A stretch of DNA of 42,600 bases from Cymbomonas tetramitiformis. Its lineage: Eukaryota; Chlorophyta; Pyramimonadophyceae; Pyramimonadales; Pyramimonadaceae. Each line of letters begins with the position of its first letter. Position 1 is the first letter of the stretch. A program made the position numbers and the translations under genes. This document shows, piece after piece, positions 1-8,697 of the stretch. The stretch spans positions 1 through 42,600 of the forward strand of contig LGRX02012684.1 of the NCBI GenBank assembly GCA_001247695.2, in the 5' to 3' direction. The notes under the pieces were generated by a model. That model saw only the letters and a program-made list of their open reading frames with translations. It was not told the DNA's origin and searched no databases.

Positions 1-576
1 TGCACTCCCCGAGGTCTCGGGTGCAGGAGCTGACGCTGCCTCTGGCGCTACCTCTGGCGCTGCATCTGCATCAGCTTTTCTCTTACCTAGCATTCTTTTA
101 AGAGTGCCAGCAGTTTTAGGTGCGTCCTGATTCTTCAGTAATGCAACAGCTGTATCAACTATCTCCTTACCATCTCCACCTTCCACAAGGGCTTGAATTC
201 CACTCTCGAGGTCTTTCTTCTCCTTCTGTTTATTTGTAGCGGCATACTCGAGCATTAGCGCAACGACTTGCTCAGCTGGTTGCTGAGCTGGTTGCTGAGC
301 TGGTTTCGGCGCACCAACTGTAATAGTCAGCTTTCTTGGCGATTTAGCTGTAGCTTGAGGATCACTTGCGACTGGAGTGGCATCTTCACTTGCGACTGGA
401 ATGGCAGCTCCTGCGGTACCTGGAGCAACACCAGCGGCGGGTAACTCATTTGAACCACCTTCACCGGATGCCAAAGATCCGCTCTGAGAGGCCTGTGCAA
501 CTCCGGAGGCCATACGCTGTAAATCTCTCATTGAGCCTCCGATTTTCTTTCGAGCGGTTTGTTTTGTACGAGCCAT
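1..576 (-). CDS. Histone H3 tail-mimic protein, partial (runs off the window)
   Basis: An open frame of 192 codons runs leftwards from ATG at 576-574 and is still open at base 1. The product begins MARTKQTARKKIGGS. After removal of the initiator Met (expected before Ala), residues 1-9 equal the eukaryotic histone H3 tail ARTKQTARK, including the Lys4 and Lys9 positions, and Gly12-Gly13 also match. After that the similarity stops and no histone fold follows. The rest is Ala/Pro/Ser/Glu-rich, with a second basic patch (AKSPRKLT near residue 98), a helical stretch, and a basic KRMLGKRK motif that could be a nuclear localisation signal. Known for the motif: H3K4 and H3K9 writers and readers recognise this tail. 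Inferred: the protein imitates H3 to engage or distract them. Its promoter side carries the same palindrome found near the MULE gene. The start context is fair (G at +4), but a 41-codon ORF lies just upstream in the same frame. The C-terminal domain is unknown. Confidence 0.72.
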   Translation of the reverse strand, partial: MARTKQTARKKIGGSMRDLQRMASGVAQASQSGSLASGEGGSNELPAAGVAPGTAGAAIPVASEDATPVASDPQATAKSPRKLTITVGAPKPAQQPAQQPAEQVVALMLEYAATNKQKEKKDLESGIQALVEGGDGKEIVDTAVALLKNQDAPKTAGTLKRMLGKRKADADAAPEVAPEAASAPAPETSGSA

Positions 577-588
577 GCAATAATGAAA

Positions 589-714
589 TCAATGACACCC
601 CGACATGCATTTATAGGGCTGCAGGTACGCACCTCCCTCACGCCCGGCAGCCACAGCCTGCTGTGCCTTAGCAGTGGGCTTTCTGACTCTTGTTGTTGAC
701 CTCCCTGTAGACAT
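589..714 (-). CDS. Small upstream ORF (41 aa) preceding the H3-mimic
   Basis: ATG at 714-712 opens a 41-residue frame ending in TGA at 591-589, twelve bases before the ATG of the H3-mimic and in the same frame. The N-terminus is Ser/Thr-rich and basic (MSTGRSTTRVRKPTAKAQQA). It is the first ATG after the TATA-like box at 750-757. It may be a regulatory upstream ORF, or the true first exon of a longer protein if an intron removes the TGA. A GTGCGT donor-like site lies inside it, but I found no acceptor that keeps the downstream frame. No family recognised. Confidence 0.35.
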   Translation of the reverse strand: MSTGRSTTRVRKPTAKAQQAVAAGREGGAYLQPYKCMSGCH

Positions 715-724
715 CTGTAAAATT

Positions 725-760
725 ATGAATTATTTTAATATTTTCCTAGTATATATAGAT
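725..760 (-). promoter_or_regulatory. Core promoter of the H3-mimic gene (TATA-like)
   Basis: An AT-rich stretch holds TATATATA (750-757) and, read on +, GAATTATTTTA (727-737). The MULE gene has the same two blocks in the same order ahead of its ATG (TATATA at 5166-5171 and GAATTATTTTA at 5137-5147), which supports both as core promoters built to one plan. Confidence 0.5.
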
Positions 761-800
761 AAAGAAAATCTATAAATATATCTACTACAATACGCGTATA

Positions 801-1317
801 TGTGACAATCGTATACGATTGTCAAGCTTCGACCGTACGGTTAATCATGTTCAGATGTGCACGAGTAGTGACAAACTCTTCGCGAATATCCAGGCAGGGT
901 TATACGACATGCAATAGGATACACGATCTCGGCGCTAAGTCTCTCTCACGTGTGACAATCGTATACGATTGTCAAGCTTCGACCGTACGGTTAATCATGT
1001 TCAGATGTGCACGAGTAGTGACAAACTCTTCGCGAATATCCAGGCAGGGTTATACGACATGCAATAGGATACACGATCTCGGCGCTAAGTCTCTCTCACG
1101 TGTGACAATCGTATACGATTGTCAAGCTGAAACCGTACGGTTAATCATATTCGAATGTGCACGAGTAGTGACAAACTCTTCGCGAATATCCAGGCAGGGT
1201 TATACGACATGCAAAAGGATACACGATCTCGGCACTAAGTCTCTCTCACGTGTGACAATCGTATACGATTGTCAAGCTGAAACCGTACGGTTAATCATAT
1301 TCGAATGTGGACGAGGG
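801..1317. repeat. 150-bp tandem repeat (3.4 copies), each with the 20-bp palindrome
   Basis: Units start at 801, 951, 1101 and 1251 (the last partial), spaced exactly 150 bp. Each carries GACAATCGTATACGATTGTC flanked by T and A (803-824, 953-974, 1103-1124, 1253-1274) and, eight bases later, a second palindrome ACCGTACGGT (832-841 in unit 1; extended to AACCGTACGGTT at 1131-1142). The first two units are nearly identical; later ones carry substitutions. The array sits between the end of the MULE gene and the H3-mimic promoter, so it is placed as an upstream regulatory or transposase-binding array. Because the unit is a multiple of three it produces a long but meaningless + strand ORF. Confidence 0.9.
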
Positions 1318-1431
1318 TGCTAACACATGCAATGGTATACAAAATGTTTTGAATAACGTATATGAAAATGCATACACTGTAAAATATATAAGATGCCATC
1401 ACAGATTTACGTTTGTATTCTAGCTAAGCAA

Positions 1432-4400
1432 CTAGAGATCGAAGTTGTCCGGAATTCCAGGATAATACGACAGTATTTTGCGCACTTCTGAGGATAGCAG
1501 CGATGGCTCGTGAAGGTATCCCACACTTGTAATGATCGGAATTTCGAATATCTCGGAGTACAGCCAAAGGAAATGCTTGCATGGAGCAGGTCGGGTCCTC
1601 GCCATTTCTCGAAAACACGGACACGAACAACGGTATTCTCGTCCAAACTCCAAGAGGTATTCACGGCCATCGGAATCAGGGTGAGAAACTCGGAAGTTAT
1701 AGACGGTTGCACCACCAGGAACACATTTCCGGATTTGAGTCAGTGCAAGGTTATCGGTCTTAACCATGCTGTGGAGCGCGGTATAGAAATTCGCTATCTT
1801 CTTCGTCAAGAAACCCTTGCCACTCGCTTTCACCTTAACACCGTTGCAAAGTCTCTCCTCCACGTCCATCTCCGAATTCTCCGATCTCACCAGATGTCCT
1901 CGAGCCTCTTCTGGGGTCACGTCCTCATGGGCAACGCAAACACCAAGAGAACAGAGACGAGTCTCCTCACTTTCCAGGATCTTTGTGTCCGGTGCAACAA
2001 GAAGTTTGGGTACACGGTTCGCCCCCCCCTCGGGCAGTGCAGGCATCGAAACGTGACAACAATACCATGGGTTTTGAACACATTTCCACGAGCAGAATAT
2101 AATCCTCCGGATCGGGGGAGTGGTCCTCACTTCGCGAACTTGACCCTTTTGAAGAGTTAAGTTTTTTGCTGGAAAATCATAGGTCAAGCTTCCGGTGTAC
2201 CCAATAGTCAGCTGCCCTTTCGCGATTGGGATGTCGTGACGAGAACCATTAGACTTCCGTCCATAGCATTTACCGTTAGTGCCTGCCCGCGTGACGTGAA
2301 GCAGGGAAGGTTGGAAGTCCCCACCAGCTTCCGGGTAAACGCGAACTGAAGCACGCTCCGGACGTGCCGCCGAGGTAGGTCTTGCCGCCGAGGTAGGTGG
2401 TGCCGCCGAGGCAGGTCTTGCCGCCGAGGTAGGTCTTGCCGCCGAGGTAGGTCTTGCCGCCGAGGTAGGTCTTGCCGCAGAGGCAGGTGGCACCGCCGAG
2501 GCAGTGCGCGTCTTCTTGGAGGCGACGCCTTCCGAAGGAAGTTCCGCAGGGCGTTTGCGCGAAACCCCCCCATGGTTTACCTTATCTGGACGGTGGGTGT
2601 CCGTTGCAGGGATGCCCCTCTGTGGAAGCCATCCTGTCGCGCCAGCACGAACTGTTTGCATTAATTCGCGACCATCTGCAAACTCTGCCTGAGTAAGGAC
2701 GCCTTTAACCCACTTATCCTCCAATGAACGAATACGACCTTGCACGCACAACAAGTGCTTTGTTGAGTTCTGCGGTTCATCGCCAGGCAAATTTGTCGAA
2801 TCTGCATAAGGCTATCGAATTCCACCGACTCCAACAAGGTGGAGTAGTATGCCCCCCACGATCTCCACTTCGCGTGCATGCTTTCCGCAAGGCACACAAG
2901 CGGTCGTTGGATTTCGGCGGTCATGTCTTCGGTTTGATCCTTGAATTGCGACAGAATGTGCTGCGCGTGCCGTATTTGGAAAACGAAGTATGCATTCAAT
3001 TTTGGCTGATTCGACCTGCCACAGTTCTCAGCATACCAGGCGAAGATGGCTGTTTCACAGGACACCTTGGCCTCGGGAGTAGAGTAAATCCATCGCTGTA
3101 ACAGGTCTTTGTGCACGGCATGGAGATCTGATGGAATAAGAGATTCGATCTTATGTAAGTTCTGCCCCCAATGGAACGTGCACTCCAGATTGTTACGGTC
3201 ATCTTGGTCTGGCCAAACTTTCTTGATTGCTGCCCAGTTAGCACCTGTGCCCCAAATATTAATCAGTTCTTGAAAACCAAGTATATCATGCGTAGGTTTA
3301 CACGTTGCTGACAATCGTATACGATTGTCAGAACGTTATAATGTGCAAACTCCCACATAGAAAACTATGATTATTGACTTGCCCTGTATTTCATGCGTAG
3401 GTTACACGGTGCTGACAATCGTACACGATTGTCAGCTGCTGACAATCGTATACGATTGTCAACGGTTCCGACAATCGTATACGATTGTCAGAACCGTGTA
3501 ACTTACAAACTCTCCCATTGAAAATTATGATCTTTAACTTACCTGCTGCATCTCCCATGAAGCCATAGAATAATACCTCCTCACGCGGATGTTCGGCTGC
3601 TACCGTCTTCTTCACCAATGTCCAAAACAGTACCTGTGTTTCGGTACAGTCTTTGGGTACGTTCATGGTGGCAATAGTGAGCAGGGCGTTGGCCTCTATG
3701 GAGAACACGTGCGCCCCCATCGTCACCCAATCCCCAGAAACCTTGCGATGTACGAAATCCAAGTGGACGTACGCTGAGCGGAGGTAGTGGTCGCTACTTT
3801 TCGGGTGCATGCGACGCACGAGATCGACACCTCCATCCACTCCGACACTGGACATAACGAACGTGTGAGCAAAACTGTCGATGTTCCCCTCGTCCGCGAA
3901 AGATTGCAGTAGCCCCTTACCGTGCTGAGCAGCCCATTGGGAAACGGCTTTCATGCCCTCATCCTGTCGACGACCTCGCACGAAATTCTGGTCCACTGCC
4001 TTATCAATCACGTTCATTTGCCTCGCGATCTCTGGTAGCTGGCTAGGGTCAAAAGAAGAGTCTTTTGGAAAGACGGTTTCCGAGAGTAAAGTCCTTTTCA
4101 CCTGGCACACGTTTCGAACTCCACCGGTGTTAAGAACCTCCTCAGCCCTAGTCTTAGCTGCTTTTAGCTCACCCACGCTGGGATTGTCGGTGGACAACAC
4201 GGAATGGTTGTGTCCATTGGAGGGAGTAGAAAGCACGAGGATGTTCAAATCGGAGTCTTCTTGGAAGCTTACTTCAAATGGACAATTGCCGGAATGAGTA
4301 GGCGCAGCGTTGCAAAGGGCGCACGCCAGATTGCGGTTCTTAAAGGTACCGGTGAATTGGAAACGGTTACGTTCACCCGTTGTACGATATAGGACACATG

Positions 4401-5115
4401 CATCGTTCTCACATGATAAAGCCCCACCACATCGCGTAGTTCTAGTAATACGGCCTCTGATACGCCTTTTGTTCCCAGAACGCATCCAGGTCTGCGGATC
4501 GTATTTTAAGAAATCTCTCCAAGGAGAGAAATGTCCAGCACGTGGCTTATAAACTACCCCCGGAAGTAGAGGCACTGGCAGTTCGTCGACAACCTCTTCA
4601 CGTATACCTGGCGCTACGTCTTGGGTCAAATCAACGTGCTGAGAAAAATCTATCGGAATAGCTGGTCCGGTATAGGCAGTATTTTCCGATTTGACCTTAT
4701 GCTTGAGCTTTGGTTCTTGTACAGCGCTAGAGGATTTCGTAGATTCATACGAGTCCTTAGGAGGTGGAGGCGATTCGGTTAAGTCACAAACTAAATATTC
4801 TTGCTTTACTTCAGGGCGAGGCGGAGAAGCTGATGCTTGGGAAGATTCGTGTGTGGCAGTTTCGACATTCGCACAACCGGTTTTCACGTCACTAGATCCG
4901 GGGGTTGAACTGACACCACCGATCACAAGTACGACAGCTCCGTCAGGGAACACGGTACCGAGTTCGACAGGTTGCACGTCTTCTGCGCTGCGCAGGTGAA
5001 GAAGCATCGGGGTGTCGGTAAGGGTTGGAAACAAGGCCTGTAGTAACGGAAGAGATATTGGCACGGTATGCGGGACATCCAAAGCATGATTACCGTATCG
5101 CAGGGAAGCCGGCAT
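1432..5115 (-). CDS. MULE (Mutator-like) transposase, spliced, with SWIM zinc finger
   Basis: Exon 1 (5115-3543) starts at ATG. Its N-terminal ~70 residues are compact and unrecognised; then comes a disordered part with VKQE and VKSE (SUMO-consensus) and CDLTE/VDLTQ (SUMO-interaction-like) motifs, then a Cys/His cluster like the MULE N-terminal zinc module (GHNHS end). The transposase core follows: HLDFVHRK for the first Asp and FMGDAA for the second. A GTAAGT...CAAG intron (3542-3269) joins FMGDAA to ELINIWGTGANW in phase, followed by CTFHWGQNLHK, typical of MULE. The frame then shifts near 2810 into a second open frame reading NLPGDEPQNSTKH, a basic RKRPAEL/KKTR segment, eight PTSAAR-type repeats, and a C-terminal SWIM finger (CSCPCF...CKHF) ending in TAG at 1432. 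The shift is either a frameshift or an unseen intron. The role is cut-and-paste transposition; activity is uncertain. Confidence 0.8.
3269..3542 (-). other. Intron of the MULE gene, internally duplicated and carrying four palindromes
   Basis: Donor CAG|GTAAGT (exon ends at 3543) and acceptor TTTTCAAG (exon 2 begins at 3268) join phase-1 exons. The intron is two diverged copies of one unit (about 3287-3389 and 3390-3542). Each starts with CATGCGTAGG on + and ends with a donor-like element (ACTTGCC versus ACTTACC). The palindrome occurs once in one copy (3309-3330) and three times in the other (3413-3434 with one mismatch, 3440-3461, 3469-3490), often next to GAACCGT or ACGGTTC half-sites. Confidence 0.65.
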
Positions 5116-5136
5116 GGTTTCCTAAGGTACCATGAA

Positions 5137-5171
5137 AAATGAATTATTTTATGAAAATAATACCCTATATA
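5137..5171 (-). promoter_or_regulatory. Core promoter of the MULE gene
   Basis: TATATA at 5166-5171 and, read on +, GAATTATTTTA at 5137-5147 lie 51 and 22 bases upstream of the ATG. The same pair of blocks precedes the H3-mimic gene. Confidence 0.45.
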
Positions 5172-5445
5172 GACATGGTGCCAGTGTAAATGTTTAAGAA
5201 ATAAAAAGCATTCACAATATTGGTATGGGGGACAGAGCCTGACAATCGTATACGATTGTCAGAACCGTAGGCGTCGTGCGGAGGACGCACTCCGAGTGCT
5301 GACTGTATATAGACATGGTGCCAGTGTAAATGTTTAAGAAATAAAAAGCATTCACAATATTGGTATGGGGGACAGAGCTTGACAATCGTATACGATTGTC
5401 AGAACCGTAGGCGTCGTGCGGAGGACGCACTCCGAGTGCTGACTG
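5166..5445. repeat. 140-bp tandem duplication upstream of the MULE gene, each copy with the palindrome
   Basis: Units 5166-5305 and 5306-5445 differ at one base that I can find. Each holds the TATATA start, the palindrome (5240-5261 and 5380-5401) directly followed by GAACCGT, and a second dyad GCACTCCGAGTGC (5289-5301, 5429-5441; a partial third at 5459). The array mirrors the 150-bp one upstream of the H3-mimic gene, though the unit sequence outside the palindrome differs. Confidence 0.9.
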
Positions 5446-5493
5446 ATGCGCCGACCAGCACTCCGAGAATACCCCAAAAACATTAATATATTC

Positions 5494-5588
5494 CTTAAGT
5501 ATGGAATTTTTTTTTCTTAAGTATGGGGAAACGCAGGCGTCGACGCGGGCCGACGCGTTACACGCCTTAAGTATGGGCTTAAGTATGG
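5494..5588. repeat. Four dispersed CTTAAGTATGG motifs
   Basis: The 11-mer occurs at 5494, 5516, 5566 and 5578, all on the + strand, in a non-coding stretch between the palindrome array and the next element. It may be a subterminal transposon repeat. No gene is seen from 5446 to 5636. Confidence 0.5.
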
Positions 5589-5636
5589 GAGCCCTAATTT
5601 GCGAAATGTTAGAATGTTAAGAATGTTTTGGCCCCC

Positions 5637-5690
5637 GGCCGTCCACAATTTGGGCCGTCCACATGTGGACGGCCCAAATCGTGGACGGCC
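5637..5690. repeat. 54-bp near-perfect inverted repeat (foldback)
   Basis: GGCCGTCCAC... reads into its own reverse complement around 5663/5664 with a single mismatched pair (A at 5647 against C at 5680). The flanks continue the symmetry imperfectly. The centre (ACATGT) supplies the first ATG of the old gag frame, so that start codon may be fortuitous. It could be the tip of a foldback element or a cruciform-forming site. Confidence 0.8.
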
Positions 5691-7809
5691 GCCCGAGGGC
5701 CGGGGCCCAAACAGTGGCCCAATACCTACACTCCCGCATGATCCCGGCGGGTGACCCCTTTCAGGGTCAAGCGGACATGTTGAGCATCCGCATCTCCGCG
5801 GGCGTGGACCCGCATGACAAAATCGGCGACTTCAACGCCGCTCTGAAGGCCGCGAGGACGCGGGCAACACTCCAAGATGAGGACGTGAAGGCGCTGTTCA
5901 TCAAGTCCCTCGACACCGTCTTCTACCAGCCGGTGGCGTCACGGTTGCTTCTCCACGATCAACGAGCCGCTCACGACCTCCTCACGATTCAACAATGGGT
6001 GCGTGAATGCTACTCCGAGCACGTGCGGGCGGGCACCGCCACGGCGTCCGCACACCGCTACTCTCACGGCACGCATTCCATGGAGGGGGCCGCCGATGAC
6101 TCCGGTGGACCCGGCGAGCTCGCGGACTTGAGGACGATGGTCCTCGACTTGACGCGTCAGTTGGCCGCATTCCTCGACACCGCCGGGTCCGAGCCGTCAC
6201 CACGGGGATTTACCCCTCGCGCGGACAAGCCGGACCGCCGCGTCAAGACCCGCTTCGCGGCCTCACCCCTCCCCAAAGGGGGGAATTGGTCCGTTTCAAG
6301 GAAGGTGGCCTTCCACCGCGACAGCGGTGCGACCATCCAGGGAACATATCAACCCCCTATGGCCGGTCTGTGGCCGTACGATGAGGGTTGTGGCCGAGGT
6401 TTGGCCGAGTGTGATTTTGCTTGTTGGCCGAGACGAATTATGTAAAATTTTGAAAATTAACCCGAAAATTTTCGGTTTTTATGATATTGTCATACTTAAA
6501 ATTAAAATTTTGCGCCTGCGGCGGGCAATTTTAGATTTTGGCCGGGATGGCCGAGACTTGGCCGATGGAAATCTTGAGTGTTGGCCGTACGACATAAAAG
6601 TTTGATATGTTCCCTGCGACCATCCCGTACTGCCAAAATCAGGTGTGTGCTAAGGGGAAGGCGAGGCATTGGCACCGAGACTGCCCGAACGGGGGCAGGA
6701 CCGGACTCTCGGCCTACGCCTTCGCCGAGGAGGCCGAGAACTCCGTGCTGGCCGCGAGGTTCCAACACGCCATCGACAACGGCGACCCCGTGGAATTCGA
6801 CGCCCTCTGCATGCTTGCGGGCGGGAAGCCGGAGGTCTTCACCGATCTTTCCGCGTGCTCGTTCTGCGAGGAGGACGGTGAGGTCCTCGTGTCCGCCGTC
6901 ACCGAGTTCTCTGAGATGGCACACGCGGCTGGGGCTTCAACATTCAACATCAACACCTTCACTGCCGACTTGCCGGTGGTGTCGGAGCCGACCGCGCACT
7001 CCCCGCCCGCGTCGGTTGAGTCCGAGGAGGAATGGACCGGTCCGCCGAACCCCTTCTGCCCTCCCGTCACCCGCACGTTTGCCGACTTCATTGAGAGCAC
7101 GGGGGTTGCATTGGGGGCGCCCGACGAGCCGGCCACGAGCATGAACTTGCTCTCCGCGGTTGAGACACCGGAGCGCGTGAAGGACTACAAGCCCGCGACC
7201 TACGCCGCGAGCGACGATGACGACGAGGATGCCTCGGTGGCACCGCCGCGGCCACGATACGGCTGTGGGAACGCCATTCCGGGCTTCGGGAGGTCTCTTC
7301 TCACTTCGTCCTTGGTGTGTGCGCTGTTTGTAATTTGTGCCACCGCCGCGCCGCACACCGTTGCCGATGTCGGTGGTGCCGGTGCGCGCACATGCACGGC
7401 TCCACCGGTCGGTGGTGCTACGTGGGCTGCCTCGGCAGTCCCAACTACGGAGGCTTCGCCGACTGAAGTGGTTCGTGACGTGCCGTGTGCTATTCCGCCT
7501 CGTCTCCACCGGCGGGAGCAGAGGCGGCAGGGCCTCTATATGGCTCCGGTGCCGTGGCATCCCGGGCCGCCGCCGCCTGCCGTGTTATTTGAGGACGGTC
7601 CTCCGCTGTCGCCGGCATCGTCTTCAGATGACGAGGCCCCACCGTCGGGCAGCACTTGGCAGCACCCCGGTGCGGTGCAGCCTCCTGTGATCGAGGATTC
7701 ATCAATTTCTTCTACGAATGATTCACCACCGGCCCCGGAGGCCGGCAACTACTTCACCCTCACGCTGCTCCGAGCCGGACCGCCAGCTCCGGAGACCTCT
7801 AGTGGCTGA
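5663..7809 (+). pseudogene. Old gag-like retroelement gene, split by a MITE
   Basis: Two frames (5663-6445 and 6607-7809) become one uninterrupted frame of about 620 codons when the MITE at 6339-6615 and one copy of its target duplication are removed. The repaired join falls just ahead of a CCHC-type knuckle (CQNQVC...HWHRDC). The upstream part has a helical capsid-like region (LDTVFYQPVASRLL...WVRECYSEH). Downstream are an acidic, Pro-rich linker, the conserved YGCG...GF box, and a hydrophobic segment (SLLTSSLVCALFVICATAA). The order matches the intact 848-residue Gag-like protein at 8698-11244, so this is an older relative of that family. No pol is present. The 5' end is uncertain because the first ATG lies in a foldback. 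Confidence 0.7.
6339..6615. mobile_element. 277-bp MITE with 14-bp terminal inverted repeats
   Basis: The ends are AGGGAACATATCAA (6339-6352) and TTGATATGTTCCCT (6602-6615), perfect inverted repeats. They are flanked by the 10-bp direct repeat GCGACCATCC (6329-6338 and 6616-6625). The interior is AT-rich with no coding capacity and several GGCCG-rich motifs near both ends. A 9-11 bp duplication fits Mutator-type transposition. It interrupts the old gag frame precisely. Confidence 0.88.
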
Positions 7810-8286
7810 GATTGATCACGCCGTGCCTGCCTAGAGATTAGCTATAGAGTAGCTTCCTAGATGTGCAGAAGAGCTCTCTGAATTTGAGCTGTGTTTAGGG
7901 TTTTGGCACCTGACAACAGTATCTGGCAATCTTTGCTGTGAACTGGGACCGCCCTGACCAAGAGTACAAGCCCCCAGTTGTGCTACAGTTTCCTCCTGAA
8001 GTTGAGTAGGGAGTTTGTTGCTTCGTTTCACTACTGGCTCCGGTCACCACCCTAGGTGGTGTGCTGGATTTGACACTGTGACACTCAAAACTGTCACAAT
8101 CATGTCACTTCCTATGGTAGGCTGGGTGACCGTCACCAGTAGACGGGAAACACCCGTTAGGTATTTATGTATGCCTCTCTTTTATCTATCACACTTTTAC
8201 CGTTCTGATTCCGTAACCCTTAACTCAGGGTTTATCTCACCAGTTAGATATATATTGCCGCCGAACTATATATCTGCCATCAAGTG
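7810..8286 (+). other. 3' untranslated part and probable partial 3' LTR of the old gag element
   Basis: No gene is seen. The ACCACC...GGTGGTG arrangement at 8046-8061 resembles the sequence just before the LTR of the young element (11544-11564). TGCTGG follows at 8062, as at every LTR start of this family. I infer that an older LTR begins at 8062 and was cut at 8291 by insertion of the young element. Confidence 0.4.
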
Positions 8287-8291
8287 AGCGC

Positions 8292-8546
8292 TGCTGGAAT
8301 CTGTATAGGCAGCCCTGACTGGGAGTCCCGGTGCAGGCCCCTATGACAGACCCCTAGGACCAACACTGGACCGCTGACTGATCTATAGGTTCGTGCTGTG
8401 ACACACGCTGTGTCACAGGTAGGCTAGTATCCGAGACCGTTGTGAGACCGTTCCGGGTATATCTAGCTTAGGGTTTATTATCTTATGACAGTTTATCCAC
8501 ACAGTTCGGGACCCTCTGATATCTAGTGAACTAGGATATTCCGGTA
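8292..8546 (+). repeat. 5' LTR of the young gag-only element
   Basis: Identical to 11565-11819. It contains a perfect 10-bp-arm hairpin CTGTGACACA/TGTGTCACAG (8396-8418), also kept in the solo LTR. Confidence 0.92.
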
Positions 8547-8697
8547 GGTCGTGGCCCCATCCACGCTTTATTCCACTTGCTAGTTTGGCCATGATTGGCT
8601 AAACGGCCGCTCGGAGAGGTGGTGCGCGTTTGCACGTTTGGGCATTAGTGGAGATTTTCAGATGAGCGGCTTGCGGTGAGCGACTTGAGCCGCAGCT

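Noticed and set aside
541..576. A genuine histone H3 gene
   Set aside because: Similarity stops after Gly13; no alphaN helix or histone fold follows in the next 175 codons.
802..1323. 173-codon + strand ORF
   Set aside because: It exists only because the 150-bp tandem repeat is a multiple of three and stop-free; each unit repeats the same peptide and nothing else supports it.
1432..2790. Independent 452-residue gene
   Set aside because: It lacks an ATG at its head and carries the SWIM finger expected at the C-terminus of the MULE transposase directly upstream; treated as the last part of that gene.
801..5445. CRISPR array
   Set aside because: Repeats are long tandem units with a palindrome, not short repeats with unique spacers, and the context is eukaryotic.
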